This document shows, piece after piece, positions 1 through 7,851 of a DNA stretch of 64,000 bases. This DNA comes from Quatrionicoccus australiensis (GTDB lineage Bacteria > Pseudomonadota > Gammaproteobacteria > Burkholderiales > Rhodocyclaceae). A program made the position numbers and the translations under genes. Position 1 is the stretch's first letter. Each line of letters begins with the position of its first letter. The notes below the pieces were generated by a model. That model did no database searches, was not told the DNA's origin, and saw only the letters and a list, made by a program, of their open reading frames with translations. The stretch covers positions 372,001-436,000 of the forward strand of contig NZ_CP075188.1 of the NCBI RefSeq assembly GCF_020510525.1, read 5' to 3'.

Positions 1-75
1 GCCAGCCGAAAAAGATTGAAAATGTAATAAAATCGGGCGGTTAATCAATATGCCCGCCTTCGAGGGAGTGAAGTA

Positions 76-1236
76 ATGAAGAAAATGACGTTGCGTACCG
101 TGCCGGCCCTGTTGCTGATTGCCTTTTCCGGCGCCGCTTCGGCCTCGGCTTTTCAGCTCTGGGAGCAGAATGCCAGCGGTCTGGGCACGGCGTATGCCGG
201 TTCGGCAGCGGTGGCCGACAACGCCAGTACCATTTTCTTCAATCCGGCCGGCATGACGCAGTTGTCGGGCTTCCAGTTTTCCGCCGGGGTCAATGGCGTG
301 AAGCCGAGCTACAAGTTCCGTAGCGGTGCGGGCGGCAGTAATGACGGTGGCGATGCCGGCAGCTGGGCGGCTGTGCCGAATGGCTATCTGTCCTGGCAAG
401 TTGCGCCGGACTGGACGCTGGGTTTCGGCATTTCGGCACCTTTCGGGCTGTCGACCGAGTACAAGGACAACAACTGGGTTGGTCGCTTCGAGTCGCTGAA
501 ATCCGAAATCAAGACCGTCAATTACAACCCGTCGGTGGCCTATCGCGTCAATGACAAGGTGTCACTCGGTTTTGGCCTGAATTACCAGACGATCGATGCG
601 GAGTTGACTACGGCCGCTTCCCGACTGAAAGGCAGCGATTCTGCTTTGGGGTGGAATGTCGGTGCTTTGTTCACCCTGTCACCGGCCATGCGCGTCGGTG
701 CTTCCTACCGTTCGGCGATCAAATACACACTGGAAGGTGACGCTGCTGGCGCAGGTCCGGTGCGTGCCGATCTCAAGCTTCCCGACACGTTCATTCTTTC
801 CGTCTGGCAGCAGGTTTCCGACCGCTGGGAAGCGATGGGCGATGTTTCCTACACGCGCTGGAATTCGTTGAAGTCGCTTGATGTCTATAACCGCGATACT
901 GGTGCCCTGATCACCAGCGAAACCTTCAACTACAAGAACGCCTGGCGCCTGGCCTGGGGTGCGGCTTATTTGCTGAACGACACGACCAAGCTCAAGTTCG
1001 GTATTGCCTACGACAAGACGCCGGTCCGCGATGCCGATCGGTCTGCCCGCGTTCCCGACAACAGCCGTCTCTGGTTGTCGCTCGGCGCGCAATGGAATGC
1101 CGGTGCGCATGGCAAGGTCGATGTTGGCTACTCCTATCTGCACGTGAAGGATCCGAGTATCAACCAGGGGTTGCTGGTTGGTCGCTACGATGCCAGCGGT
1201 CATGTTGTCGGCGCCCAGTATTCGGTAGGGTTCTGA
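76..1236 (+). CDS. FadL/OmpP1/TodX family outer membrane transport protein
   Basis: A 386-residue outer membrane beta-barrel of the family that moves long-chain fatty acids or hydrophobic aromatics across the outer membrane. An N-terminal signal peptide runs to about residue 24 (ASASA then F). The mature start, FQLWEQNASGLGTAYAG, and the NPAGMTQLSG segment near residue 56 are typical of the family. The rest is alternating amphipathic strands ending in a C-terminal aromatic (VGF). A GAGGGAG ribosome site sits 8 bases before the ATG. The substrate cannot be told from sequence. It is short compared with E. coli FadL (about 446 residues), as many betaproteobacterial members are. Confidence 0.9.
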   Translation: MKKMTLRTVPALLLIAFSGAASASAFQLWEQNASGLGTAYAGSAAVADNASTIFFNPAGMTQLSGFQFSAGVNGVKPSYKFRSGAGGSNDGGDAGSWAAVPNGYLSWQVAPDWTLGFGISAPFGLSTEYKDNNWVGRFESLKSEIKTVNYNPSVAYRVNDKVSLGFGLNYQTIDAELTTAASRLKGSDSALGWNVGALFTLSPAMRVGASYRSAIKYTLEGDAAGAGPVRADLKLPDTFILSVWQQVSDRWEAMGDVSYTRWNSLKSLDVYNRDTGALITSETFNYKNAWRLAWGAAYLLNDTTKLKFGIAYDKTPVRDADRSARVPDNSRLWLSLGAQWNAGAHGKVDVGYSYLHVKDPSINQGLLVGRYDASGHVVGAQYSVGF

Positions 1237-1252
1237 TTCCTTGTCGCTGGAG

Positions 1253-1759
1253 ATGGGCGGCGTGATGCTGGGGATGCGTGAAGCAGTCATTGTGCTGATC
1301 GCCCTGGTTGCGCTGTACATGGTTTTTGTCCTGTTGCGCATGCGCCACCTGCGAGGTACTGCCGAGCAGAAGCTTGAGAAGGCGAGCGTCGAGACAAAGC
1401 CGGCTGAGTCTTTCGCCGACGAGGCGCCGGAAATTTCCCTTCCTGCTTCAGCCCCCGAACCGTGGCCGCCGGCCTCTCCCAGTCTTGCCGATGCTGCCTT
1501 GCAGCAGGGGCTGGAACAGGAAGTTGCCCAATTGCGCGAAGAACTCGACTCGATTCGTGGCGAACTGGCTGCGCTGCGGGAAGACATGTTGAACGAACTG
1601 GCACATCTGCGTGCCACGCAATCGGTTTCGCCGATTTACGGCGATGCGATGCAGATGGCGGCCGCCGGTTACGAACCCGCGATGATCGCAGACCGCTGCG
1701 GTATCGCCCGCGCCGAGGCCGAGCTGGTCGTGGCGCTGGCCAAGAGTCAGGAACGGTGA
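1253..1759 (+). CDS. DUF2802-type single-pass membrane protein
   Basis: About 168 residues: a short N-terminus, one membrane helix (around MREAVIVLIALVALYMVFVL), a proline/alanine-rich linker, a coiled-coil stretch (EQEVAQLREELDSIRGELAA), then a small C-terminal domain (YGDAMQMAAAGYEPAMIADRCGI) that reads like a helix-turn-helix fold of the DUF2802 family. Function is unknown. The start is uncertain: a TTG at 1241, ATG at 1253 and GTG at 1262 are all in frame, and GGAG at 1248-1251 is best placed for the GTG. It lies just after the porin gene and is followed 8 bases later by the SPOR gene, so the latter two are probably co-transcribed. Confidence 0.7.
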   Translation: MGGVMLGMREAVIVLIALVALYMVFVLLRMRHLRGTAEQKLEKASVETKPAESFADEAPEISLPASAPEPWPPASPSLADAALQQGLEQEVAQLREELDSIRGELAALREDMLNELAHLRATQSVSPIYGDAMQMAAAGYEPAMIADRCGIARAEAELVVALAKSQER

Positions 1760-1767
1760 GGTAGGCA

Positions 1768-2607
1768 ATGACGGACAAGCCTGAAAATTCGGAAAACGAA
1801 GACAGTGCCGGCGAGCTGCGCAACAAGCTGATCCAGCGTCTGGCTGTCGCCGGCGTCATGGTGGCGCTGCTGCTAGGTGTGCTGGCTTTCTTCGATTATC
1901 TGTCGACGCCTCAGGAAGAACCGGACGAGCCGGTGTTTACCAGCCCGGTCCCGGTCGCCCCGAAAAAGCCGCTTTCGCAGCCGGTAACGACCAGCAACGA
2001 ATTGCCGGAGCCGCCAGTGCCGGCGCCGGTGATTGCAGAAACACCGCCGCCTCCGCAAGTCGCCGTCCAGCCTGCCGTTGTCGAGGTTGCCAAGCCGGAA
2101 GCACCCAAGCCGGAGCTTCCCAGGCCTGCGCCCGTACCGGAAAACCGGCCGGCGCAGCCGTCGACCGCTGGGGCCGCGAAGCCGCCGGCCAGTGTGCCTG
2201 CGCCAACGCCTGTACCGTCGGTGCAAAGGCCGTCACGTCCGGTCCCGGAATCGACAGCGGCGCCGAGCCAGGTTCCTGTGCAGCCGGAGCCCGCTCCGAC
2301 GACTCTCGCACCCAATCCCAAGCCCAGTGTCCGGGTTATTGAAACGCGCCAGACGCCGGTCGAGGCGCCGAGTGGCGCATCGCGTCTTTTCTCCGGTTTC
2401 CTGCTCCAGGCCGGCGTTTTTGCCAGCCCGCAACGAGCAGAGGAATTGCACGCCAAGCTGACCCTGAGCGGTGTACCTTCGACACTCGAGACCCGGGTTC
2501 AGGTTGGCCCCTTCCGTACCCGGCAGGAGGCGGAGCTGGCCCAGGCAAAACTCAAGGAACTGGGTGTTGAAACGGTGCTCGTGCCGCCCAAGGCCGGCAA
2601 GCACTAG
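1768..2607 (+). CDS. SPOR domain protein, single-pass membrane, proline-rich
   Basis: A 279-residue protein with a short cytoplasmic N-terminus, one membrane helix (about residues 25-45, VAGVMVALLLGVLAFF), a long proline/valine/alanine periplasmic linker (about 55-200) and a C-terminal SPOR domain (about 205-275, beginning LFSGFLLQAGVFASPQRAEEL). SPOR domains bind denuded peptidoglycan at the septum, so the protein probably acts at the cell division site, like DedD or FtsN. The layout matches DedD, but with no marker neighbour (folC, accD, cvpA) I do not give the symbol. It ends close to a convergent lipoprotein gene. Confidence 0.85.
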   Translation: MTDKPENSENEDSAGELRNKLIQRLAVAGVMVALLLGVLAFFDYLSTPQEEPDEPVFTSPVPVAPKKPLSQPVTTSNELPEPPVPAPVIAETPPPPQVAVQPAVVEVAKPEAPKPELPRPAPVPENRPAQPSTAGAAKPPASVPAPTPVPSVQRPSRPVPESTAAPSQVPVQPEPAPTTLAPNPKPSVRVIETRQTPVEAPSGASRLFSGFLLQAGVFASPQRAEELHAKLTLSGVPSTLETRVQVGPFRTRQEAELAQAKLKELGVETVLVPPKAGKH

Positions 2608-2616
2608 TTTTATTGA

Positions 2617-2961
2617 TCAAGGCATGCCGGGCAGGCGCGGCAGGCCAAGGCTGCGCCGGACATCGCGATGGACGCGCGCGGCATCTTCGAGTGGCGAGTG
2701 GCTTGGTCGGCGGTTATCGTAACGGCGATCGTCATAGCGGCGATCATCGCGGTAATAGTCCTGCCGATAATTGCCTCTGTACCCCTGTTCGTACTGGTAA
2801 TAGACGCTCGGTGGAGCACTGCGATACGCCGGATAGCTTTCGACATAAACCGGTGCCGTCCGATAGCCCACCGGGTACACCGGTGCGACAGTGCAGGCGC
2901 CCAGGCTGCCGAGCAGTGCAACGGCAAGGGTCAGGCGGGCGATGGTGCGGGAGAGGGGCAT
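2617..2961 (-). CDS. small lipoprotein, Tyr/Arg-rich
   Basis: A 114-residue protein that begins with a lipoprotein signal (MPLSRTIARL...LLGSLGACTV; lipobox LGAC). The mature part is rich in Tyr, Arg, Asp and Pro with repeated RYDDRRYD-type segments. It ends with a short basic helix. No known domain is recognised. The start at 2961 is chosen because the longer reading frame would place 15 residues ahead of the signal peptide. It converges on the SPOR gene with 9 bases between the stops. Confidence 0.6.
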   Translation of the reverse strand: MPLSRTIARLTLAVALLGSLGACTVAPVYPVGYRTAPVYVESYPAYRSAPPSVYYQYEQGYRGNYRQDYYRDDRRYDDRRYDNRRPSHSPLEDAARVHRDVRRSLGLPRLPGMP

Positions 2962-3008
2962 GTCGGCAGGTCCGGTGTTGTTGTAAGTACATAACGCGGC
3001 TGCCACCG

Positions 3009-3038
3009 GCCCGGCCTACTTCATGGCCGGGTCTTTTT
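3009..3038 (+). terminator. intrinsic terminator-like hairpin
   Basis: CCCGGCC (3010-3016) and GGCCGGG (3025-3031) form a 7-bp GC stem with an 8-base loop, followed on the plus strand by TCTTTTTG. The T-run is only on the plus side. It would stop transcripts that run through from the SPOR gene antisense to the small lipoprotein gene. Confidence 0.4.
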
Positions 3039-3066
3039 GTAACGAGATATTAAAGCTGTAAGGCAG

Positions 3067-3525
3067 CTAGTTGATAACTGCTTCTACCAACTCGGCATTT
3101 TTGACGCACTCTTTGCCTTCTTCAGCCTTGATTTCATCGATTACTCCCCTGCCAGCCAAAACGCCAGGAACAACCCATGTTTGGAAAAATTTCTGTTCTC
3201 CCCCGGCTAGCTTGATTTCCATCACTGATTCGTGCTCGGGAGTTTTGGCTACTATGCGATAACTTCCCGCAGGCAGTTCTGTATAGGCGTAAGTGCTGGT
3301 TGCAATAGTGGCGAGTGGGTTGTTGTTGATTTCGATGTGCGGTCGCATACCCATGCCAAAAATGCTTCCATTTCTGCAGACGTAGATTTGGGCGGTATCG
3401 ACTTTCTGGTTGAATTTCTTAATTTCAGCGCTACGCAAGGGATCGCCGCGCTGGATGCTTGCGCAACCTGTAGTCAGCGAAGCGACAATGGCCATCATGG
3501 CGGCCAGTTTCAGAAAAGATTTCAT
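3067..3525 (-). CDS. DUF2846 family lipoprotein
   Basis: A 152-residue predicted lipoprotein. The signal is MKSFLKLAAMMAIVASLTTGCAS with a TTGC lipobox. The mature domain has the DUF2846-like pattern AQIYVCRNGSIFGMG, then a short beta-rich segment (IEINNNPLATIATSTYAYTEL) and EPxGSYxI-like PAGSYRIVAKT. Such proteins are found as small periplasmic lipoproteins of unknown role. The gene stands alone and its base composition is lower in GC than its neighbours, so it may have been acquired. The family call rests on remembered pattern similarity. Confidence 0.7.
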   Translation of the reverse strand: MKSFLKLAAMMAIVASLTTGCASIQRGDPLRSAEIKKFNQKVDTAQIYVCRNGSIFGMGMRPHIEINNNPLATIATSTYAYTELPAGSYRIVAKTPEHESVMEIKLAGGEQKFFQTWVVPGVLAGRGVIDEIKAEEGKECVKNAELVEAVIN

Positions 3526-3632
3526 GTTTCTCCCTCGGCGTTTTATTGATCGAGGGCGGAGCGTAGCGCAATTGATGCCAATTGACTTGATCTGGCTCGG
3601 GAAAACTTTGCTTTTCCTTGCAGCAAGAGCAT

Positions 3633-3959
3633 CTATGAATTTTTCAATGAGTGGATTCGTTTAACGAACACGCTCATTTCCTTGGCCGCCTGAATATCGC
3701 CGCGCGCCTCGGCAACCGCAATTCCCTGCTCATAGGCGGCGACTGCGCCGGCCGCATCGCCGGCTTCATTGAGTGCCTTGCCGAGCGCTTTCCACGCGGC
3801 GGAATAGTTCGGGTCGCGGTCGACTGCGGCCTGAAAGCATTTTCCGGCGGCGGCCGGATCGCCGGTCTTGAGGTATTCATTGCCCAGCGAGAAGCGGAGC
3901 AGGGCGCCGTCGCGCGGGCCATCCAACATTTTTTCCAGGGATTCGATGCGTGGGTTCAT
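3633..3959 (-). CDS. small TPR-type protein
   Basis: A 108-residue all-helical protein with about two tetratricopeptide repeats: ALLRFSLGNEYLKTGDPAAA (about 19-38) and NYSAAWKALGKALNEAGDAAG (about 51-71), followed by AVAAYEQGIAVAEARGD. TPRs bind partner proteins; no partner is evident. There is no signal peptide, so it is probably cytoplasmic. It is divergent from ridA with about 50 bases between the starts. Confidence 0.75.
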   Translation of the reverse strand: MNPRIESLEKMLDGPRDGALLRFSLGNEYLKTGDPAAAGKCFQAAVDRDPNYSAAWKALGKALNEAGDAAGAVAAYEQGIAVAEARGDIQAAKEMSVFVKRIHSLKNS

Positions 3960-4011
3960 GGCAGGTCAGGTCTAAAATAGCGTTTTCGAATTTTCAGGAC
4001 AGGAAGCAGAC

Positions 4012-4392
4012 ATGGCCAAGACCATCATCGCCACCCCGAACGCACCGGCCGCCATCGGCACCTACTCGCAAGCCGTGCGTGTCGGCGACACCGTGTACCT
4101 GTCGGGGCAGATCGGCCTCGATCCGGCTTCCATGCAGATGGTAGACGGTATCGACGCGCAAATCGTTCGCGTTTTCGAGAATCTCAAGGCGGTGGCCGAA
4201 GCGGCCGGCGGCTCGCTGGGCGATGTCGTCAAGCTCAACGTCTTCCTGACCGACCTGGGCAATTTCGCCAAGGTCAATGAAACCATGACCAAGTATTTCA
4301 AGGAACCGTTCCCGGCGCGCGCCGCCGTCGGCGTCAAGGAACTGCCGCGCGGCGCACTGGTCGAGGCCGACGCGGTGATGGTCATCGGCTGA
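4012..4392 (+). CDS. ridA: RidA family enamine/imine deaminase
   Basis: A 126-residue member of the YjgF/YER057c/UK114 family, which hydrolyses reactive 2-aminoacrylate and other enamines formed by PLP enzymes. Family features seen are [16 protein letters not shown] [15 protein letters not shown] near the N-terminus, [11 protein letters not shown], and the catalytic arginine context [22 protein letters not shown] at the C-terminus. An AGGA ribosome site precedes the ATG. The stop overlaps the recG start (TGATG), so the two are translationally coupled. Confidence 0.92.
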   Translation: MAKTIIATPNAPAAIGTYSQAVRVGDTVYLSGQIGLDPASMQMVDGIDAQIVRVFENLKAVAEAAGGSLGDVVKLNVFLTDLGNFAKVNETMTKYFKEPFPARAAVGVKELPRGALVEADAVMVIG

Positions 4393-6455
4393 TGCCGGAC
4401 GCCGGGGCTGCGGCCCCTGCCGTGCCGCCCGGCTCGCCGGCGATCCGGGCGTCGGAAGCGCTGCTCAAGAAGCTCGCCAAGATCGGCCTCCATAGCGAGG
4501 CCGATTTGCTGGTGCACCTGCCGCTGCGCTACGAGGACGAAACGCGGATCACGCCGGTGGCGCATGCGCCCTGGGGCGAAGCGGTACTCGTCGAAGTGGT
4601 GGTCAGCAGCTGCGAGGTGCAGTACCGGCCGCGCCGGCAGATGGTCGTGCATGCCGTGGACGATAGCGGCGAGCTGGTCATGCGTTTCTTCAGCTTCTAC
4701 CCGAACCAGCAGGCGGCGCTTGCGGTCGGGGCGAAAGTGCGCGCTTTCGGCGAGGTGCGCGGCGGCTTCTTCGGCGCCGAGATGGTGCACCCGCGCTTTC
4801 ACAAGGTGCGCGACGACGAGCCGTTGCCTGACGAAATGACCCCGGTTTACCCGTCGACCGCTGGCGTCGCCAATTCGGCGCTGCAAAAGCTGATCGGCAA
4901 GGCGCTACAGGTTGGTGATCTGTCTGACACCCTGCCCGACGAACTTCGCCAGCGCCTGAAACTGCCGGCCCTGGCGCGCAGCCTGCGCTTTTTGCACCGG
5001 CCGCCGCCGGGTACCGATCTCGACACCCTGCATGCGCGCAATCACCCGGCCTGGCGCCGGGTCAAGTTCGACGAGGTGCTGGCGCAACAGATGTCCTTGC
5101 GCCGCGCCTACCTCGCCCGCCGCGAGCAGGGCGCGCCGGTGCTGGTGGCGCGCGACGATCTCGGTGCCCGCCTGGTCGACAGCCTGCCCTTCGGCCTGAC
5201 CGGCGCGCAGTTGCGGGCGATGGCCGAGATTGCCGGCGACCTCGCCCAGCCCTACCCGATGCAGCGTCTGCTGCAGGGCGACGTCGGTGCCGGCAAGACC
5301 ATCGTCGCCGCGCTCGCCGCCTGCCAGGCGATCTCGGCCGGCTGGCAGGCCGCCTTCATGGCGCCGACCGAAATCCTCGCCGAGCAGCACTACCTTAAAC
5401 TCAAGGACTGGCTGGAACCGCTTGGCATCAAGGTCGCCTGGCTGTCGGGCAGCCTGAAGACCAAGGCCAAGCGCGAACAGCTGGCGGCAACCGCTGCCGA
5501 TGCGCAACTGGTGGTCGGCACACATGCGCTGATCCAGGATGGCGTCGATTTCGCCAAACTGGGTCTGGCCATCGTCGACGAGCAGCACCGTTTCGGCGTT
5601 GCACAGCGCCTGGCGCTACGCAAGAAGGGGGCGAACCCGCACCAGTTGATGATGTCGGCGACGCCGATCCCGCGCACGCTGGCGATGAGCTATTACGCCG
5701 ATCTCGACGTCACCGTGCTCGACGAACTGCCGCCCGGCCGGACGCCGATCAAGACCCGCCTGGTCGCCGACAACCGGCGCCAGGACGTGGTCGGTTTCGT
5801 GCAGAAACTGGTCGAGGAGGGCCGTCAGGCCTACTGGGTCTGCCCGCTGATCGAGGAGTCGGAAGCCCTGCAGTTGCAGACGGCGCAGGAAACCTACGAA
5901 ACGCTTTCGGCCGATTTGCCGGGGTTGACCGTCGGCCTCGTGCACGGCCGTCTCAAGGCCGACGAGAAACAGGCCGTGATGAGCGCGTTCGCCGCCGGCG
6001 AGATCGACGTGCTGGTGGCGACGACGGTGATCGAGGTCGGCGTCGATGTGCCCAACGCCAGCCTGATGGTCATCGAGCATGCCGAGCGCTTCGGCCTGTC
6101 GCAGCTGCACCAGTTGCGCGGCCGGGTTGGCCGTGGCCAGTACGAATCAAGCTGCGTGCTGATCTATGCAGGGCCGCTCGGCGAAATCGCGCGGCAGCGC
6201 CTGAAGATCATTTTCGAGAATACCGACGGCTTCGAGATCGCCCGCCAGGACCTGCAGATCCGCGGTCCCGGCGAGTTCGTCGGTGCCCGCCAGAGCGGCG
6301 TGCCGCTGCTGCGCTATGCTGACCTCGAAATGGATGCCGACCTGGTCGAGATGGCGCGTGAAGTCGCCGAAGAAATGCTGACCCGGCATCCCGATCTCGC
6401 CGAACGCCATCTCAAGCGCTGGCTCGGGGCGCGTGAGGAACTGCTCAAGTCGTAA
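4392..6455 (+). CDS. recG: ATP-dependent DNA helicase RecG
   Basis: A 687-residue superfamily 2 helicase that regresses stalled replication forks and acts on branched recombination intermediates. Visible parts are an N-terminal wedge (OB-fold) domain (about 1-170), Walker A GDVGAGKT (about residue 294), MAPTEILAEQH (motif Ia), VDEQHRFGV (DEQH box), MSATPIPRTLAM (motif III), and the C-terminal VLVATTVIEVGVDVPNA and QLRGRVGRG motifs. Length and motif order are normal for RecG. It overlaps ridA by 1 base and its 3' end overlaps the convergent hydrolase gene by 11 bases. Confidence 0.97.
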   Translation: MPDAGAAAPAVPPGSPAIRASEALLKKLAKIGLHSEADLLVHLPLRYEDETRITPVAHAPWGEAVLVEVVVSSCEVQYRPRRQMVVHAVDDSGELVMRFFSFYPNQQAALAVGAKVRAFGEVRGGFFGAEMVHPRFHKVRDDEPLPDEMTPVYPSTAGVANSALQKLIGKALQVGDLSDTLPDELRQRLKLPALARSLRFLHRPPPGTDLDTLHARNHPAWRRVKFDEVLAQQMSLRRAYLARREQGAPVLVARDDLGARLVDSLPFGLTGAQLRAMAEIAGDLAQPYPMQRLLQGDVGAGKTIVAALAACQAISAGWQAAFMAPTEILAEQHYLKLKDWLEPLGIKVAWLSGSLKTKAKREQLAATAADAQLVVGTHALIQDGVDFAKLGLAIVDEQHRFGVAQRLALRKKGANPHQLMMSATPIPRTLAMSYYADLDVTVLDELPPGRTPIKTRLVADNRRQDVVGFVQKLVEEGRQAYWVCPLIEESEALQLQTAQETYETLSADLPGLTVGLVHGRLKADEKQAVMSAFAAGEIDVLVATTVIEVGVDVPNASLMVIEHAERFGLSQLHQLRGRVGRGQYESSCVLIYAGPLGEIARQRLKIIFENTDGFEIARQDLQIRGPGEFVGARQSGVPLLRYADLEMDADLVEMAREVAEEMLTRHPDLAERHLKRWLGAREELLKS

Positions 6456-7335
6456 ACCAGGTCTCGATCAGGTGCGCCACCTCGGCCGGCTGGTCGTGGT
6501 GCAGCATGTGGTCGGCCTCGTCGATCCAGGCTTCCTCGACGTTTGCGAAACAGGCCTGGCGCGCTTCCCAGTCGCCCGGCCGGGCGGCGAAATCGCGCAC
6601 CACCCAGGACTGGCGGCCGGCCACCCAGAGCACCGGGCAGGTGATCTGCCTCCAGATCGCCATCGACTCCTCGAGACGGAACAGGTAGGGGGCGGGTGCC
6701 TTGTGCCAGGCGTCGCCGTTCCAGATGATTCCGTGCCGGCGCTGGCCGCTCTTGGTCTCGCCATTGCCGATGCGGGCAAGGTGGCGCGCCAGGTAGGTGG
6801 CGCGCTCCGGCGTCAGGAAGCGGTCGCTGGCCAGCAGGCGGCGGGCAAAGGCGGCACGGTCGGCATAGGCGTGCATGCGCGGTGGCTGGCGCAGTGCGCC
6901 CAGCCACTGGCCGTAGCGTTCCGGCGCCATGTCCGGCGTGGTCGGCGCGATGCCGAAACCTTCGAGGGTGATCAGCTTTTCGACGCGCTCGGGCCGGATG
7001 CCGGCGTACAGGCAGGCGAGGATGCCGCCCATGCTGTGCCCGGCCAGGCGCACCTGGCCCTCCGGCGCATAACGGTCGAGGATGGCCTCGAGATCGCCGA
7101 TATGTTCGGCGAAGAAATACGGCCGGTTCAGCCATTGCGAATTGCCAAAGCCGCGCCAGTCCGGGGCGACGATGTTCCAGTCGCGCGCCAGTTCGTCGAC
7201 GACGAACTGGAAGGAGGCGGAGACGTCCATCCAGCCGTGCAGCAGGAAAAGCATGGGCGCCTGCGGGTTGCCCCAGCGGCGGATATGCAGACGGACGTCG
7301 GGCAGGTCAAGGTATTCGGAACGGGAGATACGCAT
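6445..7335 (-). CDS. alpha/beta fold hydrolase
   Basis: A 296-residue soluble hydrolase. The oxyanion region is FLLHGWMD, the nucleophile elbow is GHSMGG, the acid region is CPVLWVAGRQSW, and the catalytic histidine lies in DEADHMLHHDQP near the C-terminus. Substrate is unknown; esterase, lipase and C–C hydrolase are all possible. The start at 7335 (MRISRSEYLDLPDV) is preferred because upstream in-frame sequence is not protein-like. A copy of the palindrome CGGTCGACCG lies 28 bases upstream of the start codon. Confidence 0.87.
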   Translation of the reverse strand: MRISRSEYLDLPDVRLHIRRWGNPQAPMLFLLHGWMDVSASFQFVVDELARDWNIVAPDWRGFGNSQWLNRPYFFAEHIGDLEAILDRYAPEGQVRLAGHSMGGILACLYAGIRPERVEKLITLEGFGIAPTTPDMAPERYGQWLGALRQPPRMHAYADRAAFARRLLASDRFLTPERATYLARHLARIGNGETKSGQRRHGIIWNGDAWHKAPAPYLFRLEESMAIWRQITCPVLWVAGRQSWVVRDFAARPGDWEARQACFANVEEAWIDEADHMLHHDQPAEVAHLIETWFTT

Positions 7336-7421
7336 GGGCGGGTCGGTTTTCGGGCTTTTCGGACGGTCGACCGCTGGCGGCGGCCGTTTTTCAGTTGCCG
7401 ATTCTAGCAGTCGCCGATGCC

Positions 7422-7562
7422 TCAGATGGTTCGCTCGACGATGCTCAGGCCCTCTGTCACTTGGCTGAACAGGCCGCTGACTACGTTGTCGTAAGCTGGC
7501 GCGAACTCGAGGACGAGCACGATGGTGGCGACTCGGACGATGAGTTCTGGGAGAAATTTCAT
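7422..7562 (-). CDS. 46-residue membrane peptide downstream of a c-di-GMP riboswitch
   Basis: A 46-residue peptide beginning MKFLPELIVRVATIVLVLEF, with one hydrophobic helix (about residues 8-20) and a short polar tail (SQVTEGLSIVERTI). It has a good AAGGAAAG ribosome site just upstream on the minus strand. It is the first open frame after the GEMM-I riboswitch at 7661-7735, which is the main reason for calling it. No homologue is recognised. If made, it is probably an inner membrane peptide whose synthesis follows cyclic-di-GMP levels. Confidence 0.5.
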   Translation of the reverse strand: MKFLPELIVRVATIVLVLEFAPAYDNVVSGLFSQVTEGLSIVERTI

Positions 7563-7660
7563 GATCTTTCCTTTTTCTGTCTGACCCGGAAAGACCACCT
7601 GCGAGGCGCACCTTCGGTGAAGGCGCATTCTCGGCGGATGGCCGAGACCTCTGGCTGATT

Positions 7661-7735
7661 TTGCAACCCCGCTGTCTGGCAAGCCAGATCGGAAGCTTTG
7701 CGTCCCTGCGTCACCGCAGGTTTGCCATCGATCAC
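7661..7735 (-). ncRNA. class I cyclic-di-GMP (GEMM-I) riboswitch
   Basis: Read on the minus strand, the element has the GEMM-I hallmarks in order: GGCAAACC (7726-7719), a P2 stem CCTGCG/CGCAGG closed by a GTGA tetraloop (7720-7705), GGACGCAAAGC (7705-7695), a P3 stem-loop (about 7692-7676), and GCGGGGTTGC (7672-7663). This matches my memory of the GEMM-I consensus, including the GNRA tetraloop that docks in its receptor. Between it and the peptide start are two more hairpins (one at 7647-7629, TCTCGGC/GCCGAGA) that could be the expression platform. Ligand class (c-di-GMP or cGAMP) is not decided here. Confidence 0.9.
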
Positions 7736-7742
7736 GGTTTTA

Positions 7743-7796
7743 ATGCTAATTTGATAAATTCGAACAGTCAACGAATTTTGTTTGAATTTATCAAAT
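7743..7796 (-). promoter_or_regulatory. promoter of the riboswitch transcript with a large inverted-repeat operator
   Basis: On the minus strand TTGACT (7771-7766) and TAGCAT (7748-7743) are 17 bases apart, placing transcription start near 7736, one base before the riboswitch. Two arms, ATTTGATAAATTCGAAC (7749-7765) and GTTTGAATTTATCAAAT (7780-7796), form an inverted repeat with 16 of 17 bases pairing. One arm fills the space between the -10 and -35 and the -35 sits between the arms. This looks like an operator for a dimeric regulator I cannot identify. Confidence 0.65.
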
Positions 7797-7851
7797 AAAT
7801 TTTCGTATTGCCTGGTTGATTTCATTTTTTGGCAATTTTGCCGGTCGACCG

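Noticed and set aside
7559..7825. 88-codon minus-strand frame spanning the riboswitch
   Set aside because: It covers the promoter and riboswitch sequence, so it is far more likely untranslated RNA than protein.
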